The notes beneath the pieces are model-generated. The model saw only the letters and a program-made list of their open reading frames with translations. It had not been told where the DNA came from and did no database searches. Both the position numbers and the translations under genes were made by a program. A DNA stretch of 64,000 nt from Anthoceros angustus (lineage: Eukaryota > Streptophyta > Anthocerotopsida > Anthocerotales > Anthocerotaceae): NCBI GenBank assembly GCA_010909165.1, contig MU008181.1:868001-932000 (forward strand), written 5' to 3'. This document shows positions 11,294-21,908 of the stretch, piece by piece (positions within the stretch are counted from its first letter, which is position 1; each line of letters opens with the position of its first letter).

Positions 11294-12433
11294 ATGTGGC
11301 CCTTGCCGGAGGAGGTTCACATCATCGACTACCCCAATCCAGCAGTGTTTCACAGCTGCGAGGTGTTCCATCTCCTAGCACGCATCCACCAGAGGCAGAA
11401 GCTAGAGGAATGGAGCGACGAATGGCTAAACTTCTGGAACCGCTTCGCCATTTCCTTCCCGGCGCGGTGCCCTCACTGCCTGAAGGACGAGGCGGAGTGG
11501 AAGGACCCGCCGCCGCCCCCCTTCGTCTTCCTCAGGAAAGGAGGAGGGTTCTTATCCAGTGATGGCGTGCACCTGGTCCCTGACAAGTCCCGCTTCTCCA
11601 TCCTCTTCCCCTACAGCTCCCGGCAGGCGCTCAAGATGATCCCGTACCTGGACGCCGGCAGCATCGCCCACCCCCGCAAGAGCTACCACCGGCGCCACCC
11701 CGACTTCCCCGTGCGCAAGCCCCGCGGCGGGCTGCTGGCCAGCGATGGCAGCCATCTCCCGCCCCTGCAGTCCCGCTTCTCCCGCCTCTTCCCCTACACG
11801 TCGCGCAAGGCCATCGCAATGGTGAACTGGGCGGACCCGGGGCCTCCCCCGATCCACCCCATCAAAGTCTGGCGGGACGGCAAGGCCATGTGGGACGATC
11901 CCGCCCCGCGCCCTCCCCAGAAGCCCTACATTCCCCCGCCGCCGGGGCCCCGCAAGATCCTCAAGACGGGCCAGGGCCTCATGTCCAGCGGCGGCAAGCA
12001 CCTGCCTGCCATCAAGTCCCGCTTCTCCACCCTCTTCCCCTACACCTCCCGCAAAGCCCTCCAGATGCTACCTTGGGCCGATCCTGGCCCACTCCCCATC
12101 CACCCCATCAAGACGTTTCCCAAGCGCATACCGCCTGAGCAAGTGGATGCCGCACCCGCTGCCGACTCCAACGCTAACCTAAACCCTAACCCTAACCCTA
12201 ACCCTAACCCTAATTCCACACAGGCGCTTCCTCTACAGACTGCCGTAGATGGCAAGCAGAAGCAAGGAAAGAGGGGACAGCCAGATGCTCCTCCTGCGCT
12301 TCCCCCTGCTCCCCCGGAAGCTGCAAGCAAACAGAAGAAGGGCAACAAGGACACGGCAACCCCAGCCCCTCCCGCTCCAGTCCCTCCACCCGCAGACAAA
12401 GGTACAAAACAGAAGACTGCTATTAAAAAATGA
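11294..12433 (+). CDS. Unrecognised protein with three RSRFSxLFPYxSRKAL repeats
   Basis: An intact frame of 379 residues from the first ATG (11294); the frame is open further upstream without an ATG. I do not recognise the family. The N-terminal part (1-80) is tryptophan-rich with a single CPHC knuckle. Three repeats follow near residues 82-122, 143-190 and 224-272. Each has a GG/GQG-L-x-S-x-G-x-HL segment, then the core KSRFSILFPYSSRQAL, QSRFSRLFPYTSRKAI or KSRFSTLFPYTSRKAL, then WADPGPPPIHPIK-like sequence. The linkers are proline-rich. A disordered tail includes an Asn-Pro run (encoded by a telomere-like repeat) and ends in Lys-rich sequence. High GC3 and intact repeats argue for a real gene. 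Function unknown. Confidence 0.75.
   Translation: MWPLPEEVHIIDYPNPAVFHSCEVFHLLARIHQRQKLEEWSDEWLNFWNRFAISFPARCPHCLKDEAEWKDPPPPPFVFLRKGGGFLSSDGVHLVPDKSRFSILFPYSSRQALKMIPYLDAGSIAHPRKSYHRRHPDFPVRKPRGGLLASDGSHLPPLQSRFSRLFPYTSRKAIAMVNWADPGPPPIHPIKVWRDGKAMWDDPAPRPPQKPYIPPPPGPRKILKTGQGLMSSGGKHLPAIKSRFSTLFPYTSRKALQMLPWADPGPLPIHPIKTFPKRIPPEQVDAAPAADSNANLNPNPNPNPNPNSTQALPLQTAVDGKQKQGKRGQPDAPPALPPAPPEAASKQKKGNKDTATPAPPAPVPPPADKGTKQKTAIKK
12176..12215 (+). repeat. Telomere-like CCCTAA array inside coding sequence
   Basis: About five to six units of CCCTAA, the first with an extra A, encode the Asn-Pro run of the triple-repeat protein. One strand of the repeat is open in this frame because six is divisible by three. 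Most land-plant telomeres use CCCTAAA, so this is a hexamer form. Confidence 0.85.
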
Positions 12434-12466
12434 GAAGAGCAAACTTCTCCTTCAAGGAGAATTTGC

Positions 12467-12620
12467 GAAGCCTGTCCTTTGGAGGATCTCCGAAGCCTGT
12501 CCTTTGGAGGATCTCCGAAGCCTGTCCTTTGGAGGATCTCCGAAGCCTGTCCTTGGAGGATCTGCGAAGCCTGTCCTTGGAGGATCTGTGAAGCTTGTCC
12601 TTGTAGGAGGATCTGCAAAG
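12467..12620 (+). repeat. 25-bp minisatellite downstream of the triple-repeat gene
   Basis: Six or so head-to-tail units begin GAAGCCTGTCCTTTGGAGGA and end ATCTCC or ATCTGC. Units start at 12467, 12492, 12517 and 12542, then shorten by one base. The last units are diverged and one has a 3-bp insertion. The array begins 34 bases after the stop codon of the upstream gene and ends about 100 bases before the large insertion. Confidence 0.9.
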
Positions 12621-12711
12621 CTGGTTCTCTTCGTCGTCATTTTGTTCCCGAAGCACCTAATCCTACTACGAATTACCAACTCAAAAATAAAGATTTCTCC
12701 AGCAAATGGGA

Positions 12712-12717
12712 GATTTC
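12712..12717. repeat. Left target-site duplication GATTTC
   Basis: Six bases directly outside the left inverted repeat. The identical hexamer lies directly outside the right inverted repeat at 35407-35412. Confidence 0.8.
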
Positions 12718-12744
12718 TATGGAATACCGATCTCGTCACACGGG
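12718..12744 (+). repeat. Left terminal inverted repeat
   Basis: Twenty-seven bases identical to the reverse complement of 35380-35406. Identity stops abruptly at the inner edge (left continues AGTCTG, right CCCTTT). Confidence 0.85.
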
Positions 12745-13348
12745 AGTCTGTGTGTCACTTTCTTTCTTTTCGGTGTACGCTACGAGGATATGCCACGGAA
12801 TCTTTTCGATACTCACGTATAATACACGTATAATACGTGCCACATCACTTCACGGGGTTCGTCGGGAAAAACATTCTATCACACGTTCCTCGGCACGGTG
12901 TTCCGATGGTGTCATACGATGTTTTTGATGGCGGTGTTAGGGTTTTCATCGGGTCTACACACAAACATGGCGGGCAACACATACACACGAGAACTTTTGT
13001 TCGCGGTATGGCCGCGTTACGAGAAACCGCCGCAAATCCTCCGCTTACACATCACTTTCACTATATATGCGGGAAGGGCGGGATGTGGGGCGATCCCTAC
13101 GTTCGTGTGCTTGCCTACTAACATGCTTGTGTTGTGCTTGCAGTTGGATGTATGGGGCGACTTCGACGAGAAGATGATCGTAACTTCACCTTTCAAACCG
13201 AACATTGCCGAAGGAAACCATTGCAATGCGAGCATTACAGATCCGAACATGCTTCACACTATCCCCTCCTCAACCTCATCAAAGCAGGCAATGTCACTGC
13301 GTCCTACAAATCCACTTCCGGTCCTACGGACACAGGCGCATGCGCGTT

Positions 13349-14770
13349 CAACCAAAAACATCCGAACATAGTCTGCGCTCACACCTCATGGTGGGGCGCT
13401 CTACAAAAAAAACACCTCCCTCGCCCGCGATCGATCGCGGAAGAGCCTCGAGCGAGCCCTCCATCCTCTTGTGCTCGAACTTGGCTCCTCCTCTGGACTT
13501 AGTTCGCCCCTGTCTTTTCTTGGAGGCGAATGTCCCTCCGGACATGGGAGGTGCACCCGGTGTGCCATGGCGGGCAGTGCACCACTGTCCTGTGAGGTTG
13601 GGGAGGCGGGTTCATCCCGGCACCAATGGGAAGGGGACCCCGAACCGGAAGGCGTGGCGGGGGCGATTGCGGAGAGGGTGGCATCCACCACCAGAACCGC
13701 ACTTGCACATTGGCCCGATGGCATGGAGGATGCGGCCATTCTTTGCGTTCATGTATTCCATGAAGCGCGACCCGATAACATTCCAGGCTGCGTTGTCGGC
13801 CCGGCCGTGAGTCTGTCCATCACTCCCTCCATGTCGGTCGGTGGACCTCGGTTGCGCACCTTCTCCACCACTTCAAGAAGGAGGTGATGGCGCCCGTCAT
13901 GGCGGCGTCGATTACTGCATTGGACTTGGTTGCTACCATACTCGGAGCTCCATTGGGTGGATGCCCCACCTTGTTGCGGCCTTGGGCGGTGGCCCCTCCC
14001 AGGTCTGGCCCCATTCACGCCTCGGCGGCAGGGGTTCGCCTCCGGCACTCTCGCCTTGCATCTTGGCCTTCGCCCACGGCGCCCGCCCCGCTAGGTCTGC
14101 GCCCCCTGCACCTCTTCCTCTTCCGGGTGCCCGCTGCCTCGAGCTCAACGATGAGCTCGGCCAGCTCTTCTCTCTCGCCTTGCCTCCTCCGCCCGCCGCC
14201 GCCCGCCGGCCGTCATCCTCCGCTCGATCTTGGCGGCGCTCCACGTCCGTATAGCGGATGCGAGCGAAGTTCCGTTTTCGTAGATGACCACAGCAGGGCT
14301 GGTCTCGTCCACTCCGTCCACACCTGCAAACCCAACTCGCAGACATATGAGTACCAGGCATGGCAAAGTTCACCACTTGCAACCAGCATTACGAGGCATG
14401 ACAATGACAACTGAACCCACCAGCATTGTCAAACACATTGCAGTCACGGCGGATTGTGCGTGTTCACTTACCATCGGAGTCTTCCGATTGTTGTCCGGCT
14501 GGCCGCGCTCCCTCGCCCCCTTCGTTCGCAACCCAGTCCACGTCTCCATCGTCGTCCGCTGTGGGCGCCTCCTCTCCCTCCTCGGTTTCGTTCTCCTCCA
14601 CTCTCACCGGAAGCGCCCCCGGCACGGGCTCCTTCCCCGGCCTGGAGCCGCTTGCCCCACCATCCTCACTTCTGCCTCCGTCCCCACCTCCTCCGCCCTC
14701 GCCCCCCACGGGCACGTCCTGAGAAGGAGGCGCAAGGGATGCCTGGTCCTCCGTCCCGGCATGCGCCTCT
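13349..14770 (-). pseudogene. Frameshifted minus-strand gene relic with an intron and an acidic region
   Basis: Reading from 14770 down, an open acidic, glycine-rich segment (pieces ENETEEGEEAPTADDDGDVDW and QQSEDSDG) ends at a good donor (GTAAGTG, exon boundary 14472). An acceptor (TTTGCAG) restores the frame at 14323 with VDGVDETSPAVVIYENG and AIRTWSAAKIERRM, then an Arg/Glu-rich coiled-coil-like stretch (RREREELAELIVELEA). After frame changes come MVATKSNAVIDAAMTGAITS, VEKVRNRGPPTDMEGVMDRL and the basic MSGGTFASKKRQGRTKSRGG. The splice signals in phase suggest a once-functional gene of the element. No family is recognised. Confidence 0.45.
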
Positions 14771-14844
14771 GTGTTTGACCTCATTGGCGCAACCACATGG
14801 GTTGCGATCCTTGGCCGCCTTGCGGTTGGTGGGGCGCGAATGTC

Positions 14845-15650
14845 GGCTGCGGCTCGAAGGCTGCTGCGACCCTCGGCGCATGCGGCCGAGCCATCCCCTG
14901 CTGCAGCCATTGGCGGGCGCATGCGGCGAGCCACCCTCACTGCGGCCATTGGTGCTGCGATCGCCGATCCACCCCTTCCCCTACGGTGCGTCGGCTGCCG
15001 GCCGTCATCCTCCACTGCGGCCTCGGCGCATGCGGCAACCCGGCTGCTGCTGCGACCCTCGGTGTCTTCAGCGACCCTCATCTGCGGTCCGGGACTTCGG
15101 GCGCATGCAATCGCCTCTGCGCCCTCCGTGTTTGGGCGGGCGATGCCCGCCCGCCGCCACCGCCTCCGCCCGCCGCCACCGCCTCGCCTTGGCGCAACCA
15201 CATGGGTTGCGATCCTTGGCCCCGGCCGCTTGTTGCCCCAGGTGGCACGCCACAGGCTGCGGAGGGCTCCACCAAAGCGGCGGCATCGGGATGCCGCCTC
15301 CGCCCGCCAACCGGCCCCTCACTTTCTGCATGCTCGTCCGTGGGGCTCTTCAAGCATTACTGCAGCCCTCGCCGCCGCCCGCCGCCACCGCCTCCGCCCG
15401 CCGCCACCGCCTCCGCTGCCGCGGGCGAGCGATTGCCGCCCGCCCGCCCGCCGCATCGGCCATTTCCTCATCGTCGCCACCGCCTCCGCCCGCCCGCCCG
15501 CCGCCATGCCTTCCGGTCGCCTCCCTCCTCCGTCCCGGCCGACATGGGTGTGTCGAGCTCCATGTCTTCCACCTCGCCGCCGCCCATATCGCAAAACGCC
15601 TATGCTCGTGAGCTTCCACTTTGAAAAGTGGCACTTGGAGTTCAGTGAAG
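14845..15650 (-). repeat. Module A, copy 1
   Basis: A C-rich block of about 800 bp that recurs at 15785-16610 in the same orientation. Shared landmarks are CTCGGCGCATGCGGCCGAGC near the start, CATCGGGATGCCGCC in the middle and TGAAAAGTGGCACTTGGAGT at the end. Reading frames in the two copies are interrupted differently by small indels. Confidence 0.75.
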
Positions 15651-15668
15651 AGCGCCCCAACTTGCGCC

Positions 15669-15690
15669 TATAAATAGGAAGAAACGTCCT
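15669..15690 (+). promoter_or_regulatory. Recurrent TATA-like motif between module A copies
   Basis: TATAAATAGGAAGAAACGTC occurs after GCGCC here. Near-copies sit at 16917 (TATAAATAGGAAGAAAAGTC) and 17729 (TATATATAGGAAGAAACGTC). The conserved 3' half suggests a core promoter plus initiation region rather than chance AT-richness. Plus-strand orientation only; no intact downstream gene is seen. Confidence 0.4.
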
Positions 15691-15784
15691 TGGCCGCAAC
15701 CACATGGTATGCATGCTTTCGGTGGCATTTGGCACCCCAATGCATCACCGTTGCCACCGGTAGCGGCTGTTTGGCGCTTCGCGC

Positions 15785-16610
15785 CAGCTGCGGCTGCGGC
15801 TCGAAGGCTGCGACCCTCGGCGCATGCGGCCGAGCCATCCCCACGCTGCGACCATTGGCGGGCGCATGCGGCGAGCCACCCTCACTGCGGCCATTGGTGG
15901 CTGCGGTCGGCCGATCCACCCCTTCCCCTACGGCGGCGCAGCTGCCGGCCGTCATCCTCCACTGCGGCCCTGGCGCATGCGCAACCCGGCTGCTGCGACC
16001 CTCGGTGTCTTGCCTTCCGGTCGCCTCCCTCCTCGGTTTCGTTCTCCTCCACTGCGGCCATTGGCGGGCGCATGCGCCTCGCCTTGCCGCCTCCGTGTTT
16101 GGGCGGGCGAAGCCGGCGACCATCCGCTGCCGCCACCGCCTCGCCTTGGCGCAACCACATGGGTTGCGATCCTTGGCCCCGGCCGCTTGTTGGGGCGCCC
16201 CAGGTGGCACAGGCTGCGGAGGGCTCCACCAAAGCGGCGGCATCGGGATGCCGCCCTCCATCGCGGACCACCGAGCCCTCACTTTCTGCATGCTCGTCCG
16301 TGGGGCTCTTCAAGCATTACTGCCGGCCGTCATCCTCCGCCCGCCGCCGCCACCGCCTCGCGCTGCTCGGCTGCCGCCGGGCGAGCGATTGCCGCCCGCC
16401 GGCCATTTCCTCATCGTCGCCACCGCCACAGCGATGCGCTCCAGATGCCCGGCCGCCATGCCTTCCGGTCGCCTCCCTCCTCCGTCCCGGCGCGACATGG
16501 GTGTGTCGAGCTCCATGTCCTCCACCTCGCCGCCGCCCGCCCATATCGCAAAACGCCTATGCTCGTGAGCTTCCACTTTGAAAAGTGGCACTTGGAGTTC
16601 TTGGTGAAGA
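15785..16610 (-). repeat. Module A, copy 2
   Basis: Direct repeat of 14845-15650 with scattered substitutions and small indels. A third, short piece of the shared flank (GTAGCGGCTGTTTGGCGCTT) appears at 15757 and again near 16680. Confidence 0.75.
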
Positions 16611-16899
16611 GCTGCCCCAACTGCTGCCCTGTATGCATGCTTTTGGCATTTGGCACCCCAATGCATCACCGTTGCCACGGTAGCGGCTGTTTGGCGCTTC
16701 GCGCCAGCTGCGGTGCTGCTATTCGATTTCAACACCACGGCGGTTCGCCACGCATGTTGCCACCGCTTTCGATTCATTGCGGTTCCAACCTTCTAAGCGT
16801 ACTTGCTTGGGTCCGGACGATCGTTGACCGCTAGTCAACCTACCACTTCCGCCTTTTCCGATGTGTTCGCCATCTATCCATGGCATCTACGGTACTTGC

Positions 16900-18110
16900 C
16901 TTTTCCACCTTGCGCCTATAAATAGGAAGAAAAGTCCTTCGCATTTGGACCAATGTCACATGTGCATTGCCTATGGATGGCATCCACATGGTATGTATGC
17001 ATGATGGCTGGTTGTCATGTGATGCATGAACATTTGTACCTAGATCTTTGTGCCATGGCACAATCCATGTATGTGCACCGTCATGCATGTCGGGAAGGGT
17101 ACCATGCCACATATAAAGGTCACGTGCGATATAGAGAAGACATAAAAATCAAAACCCAAGGAAAAGGTGCCCACGACACGGCATCTACGTAGACATGGTC
17201 ACATGCATCACACATCAACGGGCATCATGCATACATACCATGTGCATGTGCATCGTGATATATGTTGACGCGGTACTCGACACATACATCGTCAGCGAAT
17301 CTATATAGAAAAGACCTAAAAATCAAAACCCAAGGAAAATGTGCACATGGAAAGCACATGGTATGCATGCATGCGGGATGGATGGTTGACATGTGAAGTA
17401 TGTGAACATGTATACCTAGATGCTCATCATGGGCACCTTTTCCATCTATGTGCATCGTGATGCATGTTCGGTACTATGACACATATATAGGTCAGCGCAT
17501 CTATATTCAAACTACGTAAACACCATAACCCAAGGAAAAGGGCGAGTACGTTCTTCAGTGCATGAATATCAATTGTTCGAAGGCCAAGGACAAGTGGGAT
17601 TACAAATATACCTAACGCCTACCATCGGTGGTGGCACTCCATCAACAGTTCCGGTTTTTTTTGCCTATATGTGGGCTACCCAACCATGGACTACCAACTA
17701 CACGCTACTTGCCTATCCCCGCCCTACCTATATATAGGAAGAAACGTCCTTGGCCCCTTGGCCTTTGGACCACGTCATGTGGTGTATGTGAACATGTCTA
17801 CCTAGATGTTGTGTCATGGCACAATCAACCTATGTGCATCGCGATGTTTGTAAGGCACAAGTACTCGACACATATATAGGTCACCGCACCTATATAGAAA
17901 ATACCTGAAAATCATAAACCAAGGAAAAGGGCTAGTAGGTTGTTAAGCGCATAAATATCATTTGTTCAAAGGCCAAGGAGAAGTAGGACTCTAAATAGAT
18001 CCATGCCTACCATCGGTCTGGTGGTGCTTCATCGAGAGTCCCGGTGGTTTTGCCTATATATGTGGGCTACCCAACCTATGATTCTTCGATTGTACATGTT
18101 TGTCATAAAG
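16900..18110 (-). repeat. Left satellite array (inverted relative to the right array)
   Basis: About three to four diverged copies of an AT-richer unit. On the plus strand each reads roughly CATGGTATGTATGCATGATG, a CATGTGATGCATGAAC segment, CTACCTAGATG, a CACATATATAGGTCA segment and ACCCAAGGAAAAGG. Its reverse complement matches the repeats at 27118-28455. The segment 17560-18100 adds a duplicated spacer (GCCTACCATCGG and GTGGGCTACCCAACC, each twice) and repeated AAAGGCCAAGG motifs. Confidence 0.7.
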
Positions 18111-18633
18111 GATAGGCAGCCATACTTAGTCCCTTCTTTTCTCTTTTCCCTCTTCTCACCTTTGGGAACCGCATTGTCTAGTGGGACCGTCGGTTCGTTG
18201 TCTTTATCATGTGCGCACCTATGCAGCCCTGCTCATGACTAAGCGGTCGCAATGGTCGCATAGGTACTTCGTTTCATTTGGTGATTCTCGGTTTGGTCCA
18301 AAGGCCAAGGTCTTCCTTCCATTCATTGATTGACATATTGGTGCAAAGGCCAAGGAGTTTTGTTCCCTTCATTGCCAATGTGAAAGCTCCAAAGGCCAAT
18401 GAGTATTTTCCCTTTCATGGTCGGGATGGTCCAAAGGGGAAGGCCTTGTCTTCGTATATATAGGCAGGCAGGGCAGGATAGGCAAGTACCGTGTAGTTGG
18501 GAAATGGAGTTTCTTCCTACACATGAATCGGACCTTACATTCGGACCATTTGTCAATCCAGGATTACATTTTAGTCCTTGGCCTTTGGACGTCAACCAGA
18601 AAATATCATGTCATGTACTAGTCGTCGGCGTAA

Positions 18634-18677
18634 GGCCGAATGACGAAAACAAGTGATGTTGTTTTCGTCATTGGGCC
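18634..18677. repeat. Long hairpin (19-bp arms, 6-base loop)
   Basis: GGCCGAATGACGAAAACAA (18634-18652) pairs with 18659-18677 with one mismatch across the loop GTGATG. Outer ACTAGTC/GACTAGT heptamers at about 18618 and 18685 could extend the structure after a bulge. It sits at the transition from the left satellite to the C-rich interior. Confidence 0.75.
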
Positions 18678-20169
18678 AAACATAGACTAGTTCGACATGT
18701 CTGACGAAAACGAAACACCAAGTCGGTGTGCTTTGGACCACTGACCACTACAGGCAGGCAAATTCGTCAGTAGGCTTTGGACCGATTACAATTCACTGCG
18801 ACAGTCATGCCCCTTCCTACCGCCATTCCACAACCACTCTTCCACTCGCGATCGCGGCCATTGCTATTATGAGCAGCCGCCATCGCCACCCTGTGCAAGT
18901 TCACCGCTATGCCTCCGGTGATTGCGGCGATGCGCAATAAAAATGCACCTCCTTTGGAGGCCATTCCTGCGCCTCTCGCCTCCCAGTCCGTCGCCGCCCC
19001 TCCACTGCACATTCGAAGGACCTTCCTCCCACCGCATAAGGCAGCGACGGATGGTGTGCGGCGTGCGAGTGGGCTCACCCATCGATGATGCACCAAAGCG
19101 CCTTCCCTCCGCATCCGCGGCTGCGCTGCATCCCGTCTTCCACACGTCAAACTCCTCGGCGTCATGCCCGGCACCTCACCGGCACGGAATGCGATGGCCC
19201 AAACCTCGCTTTGTCTCATCGGCGAGCGCACGCGTGACCGCACTTCCGTCGCACACTTCTGCGGTTGTCTTCTTCCGGTGACGTCGCGCTCGCATCCGAT
19301 GTCAGCAAAAACTTTGAGCTGTCCACCCTCGGATTGTCGCAATGACAACCTTGCTCGGCGGTAGCACCACCCTCGCGATCGCCATGCGTGCGGTGCACGC
19401 TCCACTGGAAGACCTTCCGCCTCCAAAACCTCCCCACCTCTTTCCATTTGCCCATTGTGATTGTCGGGCGCGGCCGATTGGAACCTCGGCGACTTAGTTC
19501 CGCCATTCGACCGCCGCCCGCCAACCCTACGGTTTCCGTATTATTCCGCCCGACCTTGTTTACATCCATTCTCAATTGGTGACGGAAAGCAAATCACGTC
19601 GGGAACTGGCCGTCTGTTCCACATGGGTGCAGTTGCCTCCATTTTCCGTATCCGGCCATCGCAAACCAAGAAGTGAGTGCGGACAGGCTCAAAGTCTCTT
19701 CACATTACTGCCCTCTTGTGCGGGGGCCAGGACAAACACAACTTCTGAAAACCACTTGCCAGTGTCTAATGAAACGCAGGTCCGACTCCGAGGCCGGCCT
19801 TTCAAGCGTTCCCATACACGGAGTTCATGCGGATGGCTTCTATCACCCGCGTGGCCATCACGAGCTTGGACATAGGCGGGAGGAGAGTGCGAGCACGTCC
19901 TCGCGAGGCGGTGCCCAAACGCCCGGAGGGGAGCTTGCCTGACCACCATTGGCATCGCCCGAAGTAAACTCGTGATGAAGGTGAACAGGCGCGCTCTATC
20001 GCCAAATGACATCTCTCGGCGATTTCACGAACATTTCTCTAAAGCTGCGGCAAGCCTCGAATCTCACTCACTCGAGGCCGTCGCCTGCATCCATGCGTGG
20101 CGGTGAAGAACTTGGTGACACTCTCAAACGTGCACTCCCTAGACACTCCAACATGGCCCTCTTGTCCAG

Positions 20170-20750
20170 TGCACCACATGCCGAACCCTCTCCCACCCAC
20201 CCGCGTGCGGGCACCGGTGAATAAAAGCGGTCCTGCACCTTCTTCCGAATCGCGCCACCGCCGCCCGGGACATGCGAGGGCTTGGTCGGCCACATGCTTG
20301 AAAAATCCGGGAGCATGCGCCATCGGACCAACGGCCGATGAAATCGCCTCCTCTTCGCCCGCCGAGCCCGCGTTTGATTCTTGGAGGATGGCCATCAGTG
20401 GGTGGGTTGTCAACATATCCGTCTTAAAAGCCCTCTTCAACGTCCTCTCTGTGCCCGCATCCTTCCACTCCTTGTGCACGCCATCCTTTTGGCTCCCTAG
20501 TGCGTCTTGAGTGTGGCAAATGTCATGGGACGACTCACCTCAATGCCATTTGCCAGCATGTAAGCGGTGGCGAAGAACATGGCACACAAGGAGGCATCTG
20601 TCCGTGCACATTTTGCATCAATTGGACACCAAATATCTTACCATGTTGCTGTAGGGGTCGGATGCACTCATGGGCGATGTGGTAATGTGTAGCACAGCGT
20701 TGCGTTCGAACACGCCGTCCACAAATGACGGCGACTCAGTACTTCCGAGC
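20170..20750 (-). repeat. Module B, copy 1 (with broken minus-strand ORF)
   Basis: A direct repeat of 20808-21393. The minus strand encodes, in pieces, AYMLANGIEVSRPMTFATL, HKEWKDAGTERTLKRAFKTD, MLTTHP and PGFFKHVADQA. The same pieces occur in the second copy, so this was once protein-coding. Confidence 0.65.
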
Positions 20751-20807
20751 CTCGGCGATGCCGTCGCGTAGGCGCACCTCCTGTTCCAACCTCGTGGACT
20801 ACATCAC

Positions 20808-21393
20808 CACATGCCGGAACCCTCTCCCACCCACCCGCGTGCGGGCACCGGTGAATAAAAGCTGGTCCTGCACCTTCTTCCGAATCGCGCCACCGCCGCC
20901 CGGGACATCACGAGGGCTTGGTCGGCCACATGCTTGAAAAATCCGGGAGCACATGCGCCATCGGACCAACGGCCGATGAAATCGCGGCTTCTGCTCCTCT
21001 TACCAGGGCGTTTGATTCTTGGAGGATGGCCATGGTGTGGGTGGGTTGTCAACATATCCGTCTTAAAAGCCCTCTTCAACGTCCTCTCTGTGCCCGCATC
21101 CTTCCACTCCTTGTGCACGCCATCCTTTTGGCTCCCTAGTGCGTGCGCGAGTGTGGCAAATGTCATGGGACGACTCACCTCAATGCCATTTGCCAGCATG
21201 TAAGCGGTGGTCAAGAACATGGCTGCACACAAGGAGGCATCTGCCGTCGTCGGCCGCACATTTTGCATCAATTGACAAATATCTTACCATGTTTTGTAGG
21301 GGTCGGATGCACTCATGGGCGATGTGGTAATGTGTAGCACCGCGAACGTTGCGTTCGAACACGCCGTCCACAAATGACGGCGACTCAGTACTT
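20808..21393 (-). repeat. Module B, copy 2 (with broken minus-strand ORF)
   Basis: The second copy of module B. Its minus-strand frame is open over 20804-21271 and continues further in other frames (SPSFVDGVFERN, ECIRPLQNMVRYL). No catalytic motif of a known transposase or recombinase is visible. Confidence 0.65.
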
Positions 21394-21908
21394 CTCGTGA
21401 TGCACCGTCGCGTCTGCATCCTTGTTCCAACCTCGTGGACTACATCACCATGTCCCGTGCAGTGCGATCGCACTCTAAGCGGTGGGAAAGGTCCCCCTCC
21501 GGCCCGGTCGAAATTGTCGAACAGTTGTTGGCACTCCATGCCCGCCTCAACCTGCAATCACCAATGCTGTCGTCGTTACCGAACCCCATCGAGGCACCAC
21601 AGCCAGCTGCAAATAATGGCATGTACGGCCGCTCACCTGGAGGGTTAGGAGGTCCTCGAATCGCCGCTCCTGCTCCGTTCGGACGGCATACAGAGCCTTC
21701 TCGGTCCAAAGCCATCGCAGCATGTGCGGCATCGTCGCTCCCTGCGCGGAATGCCATAAGCGCGCGTCTGGCGTCCTTTCCTCCGCCTTCCTCGGTGCTG
21801 CCCTGCAGGCGACCCAAGTCACGGTGGGCTGCGGTGCGATCGCATCTCCTCCTCATCCATCGCGAACCTCAAGTTGGTGCTATTCGCGTTCTCGCAACTC
21901 TTCCGCCG

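Noticed and set aside
12040-12618. Minus-strand frame with repeated GQASQIL-type units
   Set aside because: The repeat is the 25-bp minisatellite read on the reverse strand; the units lose frame as their length changes.
12837-13371. Overlapping plus-strand frames at the left edge of the large element
   Set aside because: No consistent coding pattern; the better coding signal begins on the minus strand from about 13.35 kb.
14454-16834. Long plus-strand open frames (up to 385 codons) rich in Pro, Arg, Ala and Ser
   Set aside because: They are shadows of C-rich repeat DNA; few stops occur in such composition, and the peptides are low complexity and not conserved between the two copies of module A.
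18634-18677. Calling the hairpin a microRNA gene
   Set aside because: The stem is too short for a typical plant miRNA precursor and no mature/star arrangement can be judged from sequence alone.
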